From assembly GCA_004376695.1 (NCBI GenBank), contig SOJB01000136.1:1-12395 (forward strand): a stretch of 12,395 bases of DNA. The letters run 5' to 3'. Positions 1 to 7,104 of the stretch are shown here, piece by piece. A program made the position numbers and the translations under genes. Under the pieces are notes generated by a model that worked only from the letters and a program-made list of their open reading frames with translations, did not search any database and had not been told where the DNA came from. The DNA comes from Dehalococcoidia bacterium. GTDB taxonomy: Bacteria; Chloroflexota; Dehalococcoidia; GIF9; AB-539-J10. Positions within the stretch are counted from its first letter, which is position 1, and the number at the start of each line of letters is the position of its first letter.

Positions 1-1578
1 GGCGAGCAACCTGTAACTGAGCCCAAGTTACCGCCAGGCGAGCGTGAGACCATAGTAGTTGTCGACTTCGGCTCTCAATACAGCATGCTCATCGCCAGGC
101 GGGTGCGGGAATGCCAGGTTTACTGCGAGCTTGTGCCGCATGATGCGCCCTGGGAAAAGATAGCTCCTCTCAACCCGCGGGGATTTATCCTCTCGGGAGG
201 TCCGGCCAGCGTTTGCGATCCCGGTGCTCCTTTGCCTTTGTCCTACATCTACGAAAGCCGCCTGCCTGTAATGGGCATTTGCTACGGGATGCTGGCCGTT
301 GCCCACCACCTGGGCGGCGACGTGGCCCGCGGAGCAAAGCACGAATACGGGCACACGATCTTACACCTGAGTGCTGAGGACTGCCCTCTCTTTGCCGGCC
401 TTCCTTCATCTTTCCCTGTGTGGATGAGTCATGGCGATCAGGTAATGGAGTTGCCTCCGGGTTTCAGGGCTCTGGCTTACAGTGAGAACTCGCCGTTCGC
501 TGTCATAGGCAACGATAGCACCATATACGGACTGCAGTTCCACCCCGAAGTCGTTCACACAGCTGACGGGAAAGCCATATTCCAGAATTTCGTACTTCGA
601 GTATGTGGCTGTAAGGGCAACTGGACACCGGCCAATTTCATATCTGAAAGCGTAGACAAAATCAAGGAGCAGGTGGGCGACGGGAGAGTGGTCTGTGCTC
701 TTTCCGGAGGTGTCGATTCGGCAGTAGCTGCTACCCTCATTGACCGTGCCATTGGCAACAAGCTGACCTGCATATTCATCAACAATGGACTGTTGCGCCG
801 TGATGAACCGGAAAGGGTGCTTAACACATTCAAGCGCAACCTGAAGATGGACATAGTTTATATAGACGCTGCCGACCGGTTCTTAGAACGGCTTAAGGGA
901 GTTACGGATCCGGAGCAGAAGCGGCACTCAGTGGGAAACGAGTTCATACGGATTTTTGAGGAAGAAGCAGCCAAGTTAGGCAAGATTGATTTTCTGGCTC
1001 AAGGCACTCTCTATCCCGATGTCATTGAAAGCACGTCTCCGGAGACGAAAGCCGCTGTCAAGATAAAGAGCCACCACAATGTCGGTGGGTTGCCGGCCAA
1101 GATGAATTTCACCCTTATTGAGCCTCTGAGGCACCTGTTCAAGGACGAAGTTCGGCAGGTCGGGTTGGCTCTGGGGTTGCCTGAGGATATGATCTGGCGG
1201 CAGCCTTTCCCCGGACCGGGACTATCGATTCGCATCATCGGCGAAGTGACCCGGGAAAGACTGGAGATACTCCGGGCCGCTGACTCGATTCTGATGAATG
1301 AGATCAAGAATGCCAGGCTTTATCGCCAGCTATGGCAGAGCTTCGCCATACTTACCGATGTCAAGAGCGTTGGCGTCATGGGCGACTATAGAACATATGG
1401 GTACCTGTTGGCGATCAGAGCAATAACCAGCGAGGATGCCATGACCGCTGATTGGGCACGTCTGCCGCACAACCTTCTTGCCAGAATATCCGACCGCATA
1501 ATCAACGAAGTGCCCAATGTCAACAGGATAGTCTATGACATCACCAGCAAGCCCCCGGCCACTATTGAATGGGAATAG
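1..1578 (+). CDS. guaA: GMP synthase (glutamine-hydrolysing), 5' partial
   Basis: GuaA converts XMP to GMP using ATP and glutamine in the cytosol. The frame is open from base 1 and has no ATG, GTG or TTG before codon 29, so the true start lies just upstream; 525 residues are visible, close to the usual 510-525. Counting from the first visible codon, the N-terminal DFGSQY motif is at 22-27. The class I amidotransferase nucleophile Cys is at 94 (GICYGM), and the triad His and Glu are at 181 and 183 (FHPEV). The ATP-pyrophosphatase P-loop SGGVDS is at 235-240. The C-terminal dimerisation domain ends in the family-typical KPPATIEWE. Both domains are intact, so this should be an active bifunctional enzyme. 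It heads a purine block, but about 250 bases of repeats separate it from the next gene. The ATG at 85 falls inside the conserved N-terminus and is not the start. Confidence 0.97.
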   Translation, partial: GEQPVTEPKLPPGERETIVVVDFGSQYSMLIARRVRECQVYCELVPHDAPWEKIAPLNPRGFILSGGPASVCDPGAPLPLSYIYESRLPVMGICYGMLAVAHHLGGDVARGAKHEYGHTILHLSAEDCPLFAGLPSSFPVWMSHGDQVMELPPGFRALAYSENSPFAVIGNDSTIYGLQFHPEVVHTADGKAIFQNFVLRVCGCKGNWTPANFISESVDKIKEQVGDGRVVCALSGGVDSAVAATLIDRAIGNKLTCIFINNGLLRRDEPERVLNTFKRNLKMDIVYIDAADRFLERLKGVTDPEQKRHSVGNEFIRIFEEEAAKLGKIDFLAQGTLYPDVIESTSPETKAAVKIKSHHNVGGLPAKMNFTLIEPLRHLFKDEVRQVGLALGLPEDMIWRQPFPGPGLSIRIIGEVTRERLEILRAADSILMNEIKNARLYRQLWQSFAILTDVKSVGVMGDYRTYGYLLAIRAITSEDAMTADWARLPHNLLARISDRIINEVPNVNRIVYDITSKPPATIEWE

Positions 1579-1591
1579 CGGCTCAGCTTCC

Positions 1592-1632
1592 TGTCGTTCT
1601 GAGAATGGGCCTGGGCTTCCCTCAGAATGACA
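1592..1632 (+). repeat. Palindromic element / possible guaA terminator
   Basis: TGTCGTTCTGAG (1592-1603) pairs with CTCAGAATGACA (1621-1632). This gives 12 pairs including one G-U, around a 17-base loop, starting 13 bases after the guaA stop. No T-run follows, so an intrinsic terminator is only possible. The arm resembles a TGTCATTCTGAG-type palindrome that I recall as dispersed in many bacterial genomes; that part is memory, not a search. Confidence 0.5.
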
Positions 1633-1689
1633 AAGGACGGCTAAGCGCCTGCAAACGGGAGTGAGATTAAGAAGGAGGGTGTTCAGAAA

Positions 1690-1741
1690 CGTAGTTGCCC
1701 AGTTCATTGGGCAACCGGGCCTGATGAATCAGGCAACTACG
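1690..1741 (+). repeat. Compound palindromic repeat with alternative foldings
   Basis: The outer arms CGTAGTTGCC (1690-1699) and GGCAACTACG (1732-1741) are perfect 10-base inverted repeats. Inside, TTCAT (1703-1707) can pair with ATGAA (1724-1728). Two local hairpins compete with this long fold: GTTGCCC/GGGCAAC (1694-1700 with 1709-1715), and GCCTGA/TCAGGC (1719-1724 with 1729-1734) closed by a TGAA tetraloop. The compact nested shape suits a short dispersed palindromic repeat or a non-autonomous mobile element; copy number cannot be judged here. Confidence 0.5.
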
Positions 1742-1748
1742 AGAACGT

Positions 1749-1807
1749 GGAAGTGAAAGGCTTCCGAAATCCCGAGAGGTGAACGGGAAGTCGAAACGGG
1801 ATAGCCT
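1749..1807 (+). promoter_or_regulatory. Structured leader upstream of the ferritin-like gene
   Basis: Two incompatible foldings are visible. In one, GGAAG (1749-1753) pairs with CTTCC (1761-1765), and CCCG (1771-1774) pairs with CGGG (1784-1787). In the other, AGGCT (1758-1762) and ATCCCG (1769-1774) pair with the continuous CGGGATAGCCT (1797-1807). The ribosome-binding site AAGGAGGTG follows at 1818-1826. It could be a regulatory leader or a remnant of a larger structured RNA such as a group II intron domain. I match it to no known riboswitch. Confidence 0.3.
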
Positions 1808-1830
1808 GAAGACTAAGAAGGAGGTGAAAG

Positions 1831-2088
1831 GTGAGTTACTCTTATGAAGAGACGAGCGACGAACAGCTCGACATACGGGACGATTTGGAGATGCTTCGCG
1901 ATGCTCTGGCATACGAATTGCAGGCCATTAGCCAGTATGAGGAGCACCTACTATATCTGCAGAATGAAAAGGCTGCCACTGCGGTGGAGCATATTATCGA
2001 ACAGGAAAAGGAGCATGTCGCTGAGCTCCTGAGACTGATTCAAACTCTCGATCCTGTTCAGGCCGAGAAACTCAAGAGGATTCTATAA
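1831..2088 (+). CDS. Small ferritin-like protein (encapsulated-ferritin type fold)
   Basis: This 85-residue protein starts at GTG, with an excellent AAGGAGGTG at 1818-1826, 4 bases before the start codon. It is almost entirely two amphipathic helices (about 17-45 and 48-71), as in encapsulated ferritins, where two chains form one four-helix ferroxidase site. Aligned from memory with the Rhodospirillum rubrum encapsulated ferritin, its metal ligands Glu32, Glu62 and His65 correspond to Glu29, Glu59 and His62 with identical spacing; Tyr39 corresponds to Tyr36. Trp38 is Gln35 here. An iron-binding or iron-oxidising role is inferred. The C-terminus ends at LKRIL with no recognisable encapsulin-targeting tail, and no encapsulin gene lies in the window. 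It sits between guaA and purD with no evident purine function. A generic rubrerythrin-like or other small helical protein is the alternative. Confidence 0.8.
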   Translation: MSYSYEETSDEQLDIRDDLEMLRDALAYELQAISQYEEHLLYLQNEKAATAVEHIIEQEKEHVAELLRLIQTLDPVQAEKLKRIL

Positions 2089-2092
2089 CGCC

Positions 2093-2164
2093 ATGGCAAA
2101 CCGAACTAAGTTAAAGGGTGTCAAGAAGAACAGAGGGAAGAACAAGAAGAAGAAGAAGGGATAG
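2093..2164 (+). CDS. Possible 23-residue lysine-rich microprotein
   Basis: An ATG five bases after the ferritin-like stop opens a 23-residue frame, MANRTKLKG followed by a Lys/Asn/Arg/Gly tail that ends in KKKKKG. About half the residues are basic. The only Shine-Dalgarno-like sequence is GAGGA at about 2076-2080, a little far from the ATG. If translated it would be a nucleic-acid-binding or ribosome-associated peptide, but it matches neither bTHX nor the COX24/AURKAIP1 type that I know. It may simply be an A/G-rich non-coding stretch. Confidence 0.25.
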   Translation: MANRTKLKGVKKNRGKNKKKKKG

Positions 2165-2312
2165 CTGTTCTCTGAAGCAGGGTTGGCTGTTCCCCGCGGC
2201 GTTCGCCATCGTTCGCAGTGATGTTTTCCAGAAACTGGTGTTGCCAAACCCGCGGACGGAATAGAGGACTTGGTACGACCGCGCTGTGCAGATTGACACG
2301 CGAGAGTGGGAT

Positions 2313-3596
2313 GTGAAGGTACTGGTCATCGGTAGCGGAAGCAGGGAACACACTTTGGTGTGGAAGATTGCCCAGAGTCCCAGGGTGGAGAAAGTTCTGG
2401 CCGCCCCGGGGAATGCTGGCACAGCGGCTATCGCGGAGAATCTGGATTTGCGCCCCACAGATATAGAAGGCCTGGGCAAGGTGGCTGAGAAGAAAGGCAT
2501 CGACCTTGCTGTGGTCGGTCCCGAAGCTCCGTTAGCAGCCGGCATAGTGGACTACTTCAACAGTCTGGATATCCCCGTTTTCGGCCCCACTGAAGCAGCC
2601 TCCCGGATAGAAGCAAGCAAGGGTTTTGCCCGGAATCTGATGGAGAAATACGGCATACCCTGCCCCAAAGGCGCTGTCTTCTCTTCTTATCGTGAGGCTC
2701 GTGAATATCTGCAGGAACGGCGTATGCCTGTCGTCATCAAGGCCGACGGACTGGCGGCCGGCAAAGGTGTCATCATTGCCAGTTCTGTGGTGGAAGCTGA
2801 CAAAGCCCTCGCGGACATCATGGAAGCGAGGATTCTTGGCGCCGCCGGGGATAGAGTAGTAATCGATGAATATGTCCATGGCCGTGAGGTAAGCCTCATA
2901 GCTTTTACCGACGGCGAGACGGTCTCCGCCATGGTGCCGGCCTGCGACTACAAGAAAATCGGGGACGATGATCAGGGCCCCAACACCGGGGGCATGGGAA
3001 GCTACAGCCCTCCGGGTTTCTTCTCCGCTGCGATGACGGAAAAGGTAACCAGGGATGTTTTGCTATCCGCCGTCAAAGCCATGGCTAAGGAAGGCATACC
3101 CTATAAAGGGGTGCTCTACGCAGGGTTGATGGTTAGTGACGGAGAGCCTGTGGTGTTGGAGTTCAACGCTCGCTTTGGTGACCCTGAAACCCAGGTCGTT
3201 TTGCCGCTTCTCAAAACTGACCTCGTGGATGTAATTATGGCCGTGGTCGAGGGCAGCCTTGACCGGGTGAGGATAGAGTGGAGTTCCGAGGCTTGCGTGG
3301 GAGTGGTTATGGCTTCCGATGGTTATCCCGGTAGCTATAAAACCGGCTTTCCCATACAGGGGATAGGCAGTGTCGATAAGGACGTGCTGGTTTTCCATGC
3401 CGGAACTAGGCTGGGGAACGATGGCGATATCTGTACCGATGGCGGGCGAGTGCTCACGGTCGCAGGCGCGGGCAAAGACATAGGTGAAGCTCGAGAAAAG
3501 GTCTATGATAACATTAGACGCATCTCTTTTGACGGTTGCTACTATCGCAAGGACATTGCCTTGAGGGAGATACATAGTATAAACTCTATCCCCTGA
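2313..3596 (+). CDS. purD: Phosphoribosylamine-glycine ligase (GAR synthetase)
   Basis: PurD joins phosphoribosylamine and glycine with ATP to give GAR, the second step of purine synthesis. I chose the GTG at 2313 because the protein then begins MKVLVIGSGSREHTL, the standard family N-terminus, at a normal length of 427 residues. The GTG at 2286 would add nine residues with no better ribosome-binding site; either site is weak. Visible motifs are the N-domain SGSREH, ATP-grasp IKADGLAAGKG (142-152), DDDQGPNTGGMG (218-229) and the Mg/ATP-binding FNARFGDPET (284-293). The domain order is N, ATP-grasp, C, with no truncation. The 148-base gap upstream includes a possible long-range stem, GGGTTGGC (2180-2187) with GCCAAACCC (2243-2251, one bulge), of unknown meaning. 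purE follows after 77 bases. Confidence 0.96.
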   Translation: MKVLVIGSGSREHTLVWKIAQSPRVEKVLAAPGNAGTAAIAENLDLRPTDIEGLGKVAEKKGIDLAVVGPEAPLAAGIVDYFNSLDIPVFGPTEAASRIEASKGFARNLMEKYGIPCPKGAVFSSYREAREYLQERRMPVVIKADGLAAGKGVIIASSVVEADKALADIMEARILGAAGDRVVIDEYVHGREVSLIAFTDGETVSAMVPACDYKKIGDDDQGPNTGGMGSYSPPGFFSAAMTEKVTRDVLLSAVKAMAKEGIPYKGVLYAGLMVSDGEPVVLEFNARFGDPETQVVLPLLKTDLVDVIMAVVEGSLDRVRIEWSSEACVGVVMASDGYPGSYKTGFPIQGIGSVDKDVLVFHAGTRLGNDGDICTDGGRVLTVAGAGKDIGEAREKVYDNIRRISFDGCYYRKDIALREIHSINSIP

Positions 3597-3605
3597 GCAC
3601 CAAGC

Positions 3606-3619
3606 CCCAGGCTTCTGGG
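3606..3619 (+). other. Short hairpin in the purD-purE gap
   Basis: CCCAG-GCTT-CTGGG forms a five-pair hairpin. A competing longer-range pairing of GGCTTCT with the AGAAGCT further downstream is also possible. No T-run follows, so it is more likely an mRNA processing or stability element than a terminator. Confidence 0.25.
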
Positions 3620-3673
3620 TAATGGGATTCTCGGTTTAGAAGCTAGACGTTGGAATTCGGAGGTTAGTCGGCA

Positions 3674-4132
3674 ATGCCATTAGTGGGTATAGTCATAGGG
3701 AGTAAGAGAGATACCGAGCTCATACAGCCGGCGCTGGACATGCTCAAGGAACTTGGCATTGAGCACGAGTTTTCCGTTATCTCAGCCCATAGAAATCCGC
3801 AAAGAGCGAGAGAGTACGGCCTGGAGGCAGAAAAGAGAGGGCTCAAGGTCATCATCGCGGCTGCGGGTTACGCCGCTCACCTTCCCGGTGTCCTGGCCAG
3901 TTGGACAACCTTGCCTGTGATCGGCGTACCCCTGCCTACGAGTGAGCTTAAGGGCATGGATGCTTTGCTTTCAGTAGTCCAGATGCCGGGGGGAGTTCCG
4001 GTAGCCTGCACGGGTATCGGGGCAAGCGGGGCAAAGAACGCCGCCCTCCTTGCGGTCCAGATTCTAGGTCTGGAGGATAGAGAGATAAGAGAAGCCTATC
4101 GTAAATACAAACAAGAGTTGGCAAAAGGATGA
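3674..4132 (+). CDS. purE: N5-carboxyaminoimidazole ribonucleotide mutase (class I PurE type)
   Basis: PurE class I interconverts N5-CAIR and 4-carboxy-AIR. The 152-residue length is typical of a single-domain enzyme. The start has GGAGG at 3659-3663, 10 bases upstream. Motifs are GSKRD (9-13), SAHRNP with the catalytic His39 (37-42), AGYAAHLPG (64-72) with His69, and the MDALLSVVQMP / GAKNAALLA segment. Two variations from the textbook pattern stand out: Arg12 where GSxSD is common, and Tyr66 in place of the second Gly of AGGAAHLPG. Overall it follows the bacterial class I pattern, not the animal/Treponema class II pattern. No purK, which would supply N5-CAIR, is present in this window. The gene ends one base before purB starts, so the two are almost certainly cotranscribed and probably translationally coupled. 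Confidence 0.95.
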   Translation: MPLVGIVIGSKRDTELIQPALDMLKELGIEHEFSVISAHRNPQRAREYGLEAEKRGLKVIIAAAGYAAHLPGVLASWTTLPVIGVPLPTSELKGMDALLSVVQMPGGVPVACTGIGASGAKNAALLAVQILGLEDREIREAYRKYKQELAKG

Positions 4133-4133
4133 T

Positions 4134-5468
4134 ATGATCGAGCGTTACTCCAGGCCTCAGATGGTGAAGATCTGGTCTGAGGAAAGCAAGTTTGACAATT
4201 GGCTGAAGGTGGAGATAGCCGTCTGCGAAGCCTGGGCCGAACTGGGTGAGATCCCCCGGGAAGCCATCCCCGGGATAAGGAAAGCCAGCTATAACCTGGA
4301 CCGTATCGCTGCGTTTCTGAAGGTGACCCACCATGACGTGACCGCTTTTCTTAACTCCGTGGCTGAAAGCCTGGGTGAGGAGTCGCGCTTCATACATCTC
4401 GGGCTCACTTCCTCAGACGTTTGGGATACGGCCCTCGGTCTGCAGTTGACCCAGGCGGCGGATATACTGGCCGAAGACGTGGCCGGGCTCATATCGGTTC
4501 TGAAGAACAAAGCTATCGAACACAAGTACACCATTATGATGGGACGAACTCATGGTGTTCATGCTGAGCCGACCACCCTGGGCCTGAAGATGGCCCTATG
4601 GACTGAAGAGATGAAGCGTAATGCTCAAAGGCTGGCCGAAGCTAAGATGATCATCTCGGTAGGCAAAATATCCGGAGCGGTGGGAACTTATGCCACTGTA
4701 TCTCCTCAGGTTGAGGAGATAGCTTGCGCCAGGTTAGGGCTTGCTCCAGCCCCGGTATCAAACCAGATACTTCAGCGCGATCGTCATGCTCAGTTCCTGA
4801 CTACTCTGGCCATAGTGGCCGGCTCCCTGGAGAAATTCGCCACTGAGATCAGGAGTCTCCAGCGAACGGAGATTCGCGAAGTTGAAGAGCCATTTGAAGC
4901 AGGACAGACGGGCTCCTCAGCGATGCCCCACAAGAGAAATCCGGAACTCTGCGAGCGCATCTGTGGACTGGCACGGTTAGTAAGAGGCCATGCCTTGGTC
5001 TCTATGGAGAACATCGCCTTATGGCATGAACGTGATATCAGCCACTCATCGGCAGAACGGATTATCCTGCCTGACTCGTGTCTGGCGGTGGATTACATGC
5101 TATCCATATTTACTGCAGTGATGAGAGGACTTAAAGTCTATCCCGAGAACATGCGTGGCAACATCGAGCTCACCCAGGGACTGATCTTCTCCCAGAGAGT
5201 GCTCCTGGCACTAATAAGCAAAGGCCGGACGCGGGAAGAAGCCTACAGAATAGTGCAGGATAATGCTATGGAAGCATGGCAGGGCAGGAAGAGCTTTCTG
5301 GCGCTGCTCCAGAAGGATAGGCGGATAGCAAACAGCTTAGCCGGAGATGAGCTGAAATCTCTTTTCGACTACGATTACTATCTGAAACACGTAAACACGG
5401 TTTTCGAGCGATTGGGATTCACTGAAGGCGAATGCGGAGAGAAATCGGGTAGTGCCGAGTCGGCTTAG
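4134..5468 (+). CDS. purB: Adenylosuccinate lyase
   Basis: PurB releases fumarate twice in purine synthesis, from SAICAR to give AICAR and from adenylosuccinate to give AMP. The 444-residue length is normal for the short bacterial form. The ATG lies one base after the purE stop (TGA-T-ATG), and AAAAGGA inside the purE end serves as ribosome-binding site. Features of the fumarase/aspartase superfamily are THHDV (65-69), LTSSD (91-95), GRTHGVHAEPTT (137-148) carrying His140, and the signature loop GSSAMPHKRNP (260-270) with the catalytic Ser. The fold should be an all-helical homotetramer whose active sites are built from three chains. The last ten or so residues are Gly/Ser/Glu-rich and likely disordered. 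I see no lesion. Confidence 0.96.
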   Translation: MIERYSRPQMVKIWSEESKFDNWLKVEIAVCEAWAELGEIPREAIPGIRKASYNLDRIAAFLKVTHHDVTAFLNSVAESLGEESRFIHLGLTSSDVWDTALGLQLTQAADILAEDVAGLISVLKNKAIEHKYTIMMGRTHGVHAEPTTLGLKMALWTEEMKRNAQRLAEAKMIISVGKISGAVGTYATVSPQVEEIACARLGLAPAPVSNQILQRDRHAQFLTTLAIVAGSLEKFATEIRSLQRTEIREVEEPFEAGQTGSSAMPHKRNPELCERICGLARLVRGHALVSMENIALWHERDISHSSAERIILPDSCLAVDYMLSIFTAVMRGLKVYPENMRGNIELTQGLIFSQRVLLALISKGRTREEAYRIVQDNAMEAWQGRKSFLALLQKDRRIANSLAGDELKSLFDYDYYLKHVNTVFERLGFTEGECGEKSGSAESA

Positions 5469-5549
5469 TTGGCGTCTGGGGCACCATAGTATTGAGTGGC
5501 GTTAACTTCGTTCCTCCTGTCATAGCGTACAACCGAACGGAATAGAAAG

Positions 5550-7001
5550 ATGAAAACCGCACGAGAATACATCGATAGCATGAAGAGAATGCGTTTCGAA
5601 CTCTACATGTTTGGAGAGCAGGTCACCACACACGTGGATAACCCCATTATCAGACCTGCGATGAACTGCATGGCTGCTACATACGAACTTGCCGAAGACT
5701 CGAAATTCCCGCAATACCAGGAGCTCATGACGGCCACCTCTCATCTGACGGGGAAGAAGATAAACCGCTTCTGCCACATTCATCAGAGCGTCGAAGACCT
5801 GGTCAACAAGTCAAAGATGGGTAGGGTACTGGGTGCCTATACGGGCTCTTGCTTTCAGCGTTGCGTCGGGATGGACGCATTAAACGCTCTATCGATGGTG
5901 ACTTACGACATTGACGGGAAGTACGGCACTGGATACAACAGTCGCTTCCTGAAATTCTTGAGATATGTACAGGATGAAGACCTGGTCTGTGATGGTGCAA
6001 TGACAGATGCCAAGGGTGACAGAGGTCGTCGCCCATCAGAGCAGGCTGATCCCGACCAGTATCTTCACGTGGTGGAGGAGAAGCCGAACGGCATTGTAGT
6101 TCGCGGAAACAAGATGCACCAGACGGGAGCTGTCAACTCGCATGAAATCATCTGCATGCCGACCAGGGCTATGCTTGAAGAAGATAAGGACTATGCTATT
6201 GTCTTTGCCTTGCCGAGCGACAGTCAGGGAATCATATACATATATGGCAGACAGCCATGCGACACGAGAAAGATAGAGAGCCCGAACATGGATGTCGGCA
6301 ACGTTCTTTACGGTGGACAAGAGTGCATGGTTGTCTTTGACGACGTGTTTGTTCCCTGGGAGCGGGTCTTCATGTACAAGGAGTATGACTTCGCCGGTGA
6401 CCTGGTAGAGAAGTTCGCTTCCTATCACCGCCAGAGCTACGCCTGTAAGTCGGGCATGGGCGATGTCTTGATTGGCGCCAGTCAGTTGATTGCTGAATAT
6501 CAGGGCACTTCAAAAGCTTCCCATATCAGGGACAAGATCATCGACATGATTCAGCTAAACGAGACCATGATGTCTTGCAGTCTTGCCTGTGCTTACGAAG
6601 GACACAGAGAAGGTTCAGGAACTTACTTCGTAGACGTCTTAAGAGCCAATGTATCTAAACTGAATGTGGCGAGATTTCCCTATGACATAGCCAGGCTGGC
6701 CCAGGACATCGCGGGCGGCGCGATAGCGACGATGCCTTCTGAGAAGGACCTTAAGCACCCCAGGATAGGCAAGTATGTTGCTAAGTATCTGCAGGGCGTT
6801 GAGCGTATCCCGGTGGAGAATCGTATTCGTATGTTACGGCTGATTGAAAACCTCACGATGGGTCTAGGAGCGGCATGTTATCTGGCAGAATCGATGCACG
6901 GTGCCGGATCCCCTATGGCGCAGAGGATTATGATCGCCAGACAGACCGATGTGGAGAGAATGAAGGGCAGCGCGAAGAGACTGTGCGGCATTGACCCCTA
7001 G
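5550..7001 (+). CDS. 4-hydroxybutyryl-CoA dehydratase / HpaB-superfamily protein (AbfD-like)
   Basis: The 483-residue protein resembles AbfD of Clostridium aminobutyricum along its whole length. AbfD is a FAD and [4Fe-4S] enzyme that dehydrates 4-hydroxybutyryl-CoA and also isomerises vinylacetyl-CoA. SCFQRCVGMDA supplies Cys101 and Cys105 (AbfD Cys99 and Cys103). YHRQSYACK supplies His293 and Cys299 (AbfD His292 and Cys299), with Tyr297 and Lys300 also kept. GGQE has Glu258 (AbfD Glu257), and AESMHGAGSP has Glu447 (AbfD Glu455). These cluster ligands separate it from plain 4-hydroxyphenylacetate 3-monooxygenases. The His-to-Cys spacing is six residues here, against seven as I remember AbfD. 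The substrate is therefore uncertain: 4-hydroxybutyryl-CoA or another CoA ester. No CoA-transferase or 4-hydroxybutyrate dehydrogenase is nearby. The ATG has only a weak ribosome-binding site (about GGAA at 5540-5543). Its place between purB and purC is unexpected. Confidence 0.88.
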   Translation: MKTAREYIDSMKRMRFELYMFGEQVTTHVDNPIIRPAMNCMAATYELAEDSKFPQYQELMTATSHLTGKKINRFCHIHQSVEDLVNKSKMGRVLGAYTGSCFQRCVGMDALNALSMVTYDIDGKYGTGYNSRFLKFLRYVQDEDLVCDGAMTDAKGDRGRRPSEQADPDQYLHVVEEKPNGIVVRGNKMHQTGAVNSHEIICMPTRAMLEEDKDYAIVFALPSDSQGIIYIYGRQPCDTRKIESPNMDVGNVLYGGQECMVVFDDVFVPWERVFMYKEYDFAGDLVEKFASYHRQSYACKSGMGDVLIGASQLIAEYQGTSKASHIRDKIIDMIQLNETMMSCSLACAYEGHREGSGTYFVDVLRANVSKLNVARFPYDIARLAQDIAGGAIATMPSEKDLKHPRIGKYVAKYLQGVERIPVENRIRMLRLIENLTMGLGAACYLAESMHGAGSPMAQRIMIARQTDVERMKGSAKRLCGIDP

Positions 7002-7017
7002 CCGCCGGCTTGAAGAC

Positions 7018-7034
7018 GAGCAACTCCCTTGCTC
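7018..7034 (+). terminator. Weak hairpin after the AbfD-like gene
   Basis: GAGCAA (7018-7023) and TTGCTC (7029-7034) pair around a five-base loop, 16 bases after the stop. There is no T-run, so termination is uncertain. It is the only such structure I see in the 103-base gap before purC. Confidence 0.25.
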
Positions 7035-7104
7035 ATCTAGAGAGACACAAGAGCAGGCTTGCTGAATTGTCACTTGGCGTATAAGAGCCTGATCGGAGGA
7101 AATC

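Noticed and set aside
1679..1756. A 25-codon GTG ORF in the guaA downstream region (MFRNVVAQF...) preceded by AAGGAGG.
   Set aside because: The AAGGAGG abuts the GTG with no spacer, and the codons are simply the palindromic repeat read in one frame.
2165..2312. Purine or ZTP riboswitch upstream of purD.
   Set aside because: None of the conserved core sequences of those riboswitches that I know is present; only a loose long-range stem is seen.
2293..2321. A perfect TTGACA just upstream of purD as a -35 box.
   Set aside because: At 17-18 bases downstream there is no TATAAT-like sequence, and the start would fall inside purD.
5513..5519. TCCTCCTG upstream of the AbfD-like gene resembling an anti-Shine-Dalgarno.
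   Set aside because: A short isolated match with no strong complementary GGAGG near the start codon; no supporting structure seen.
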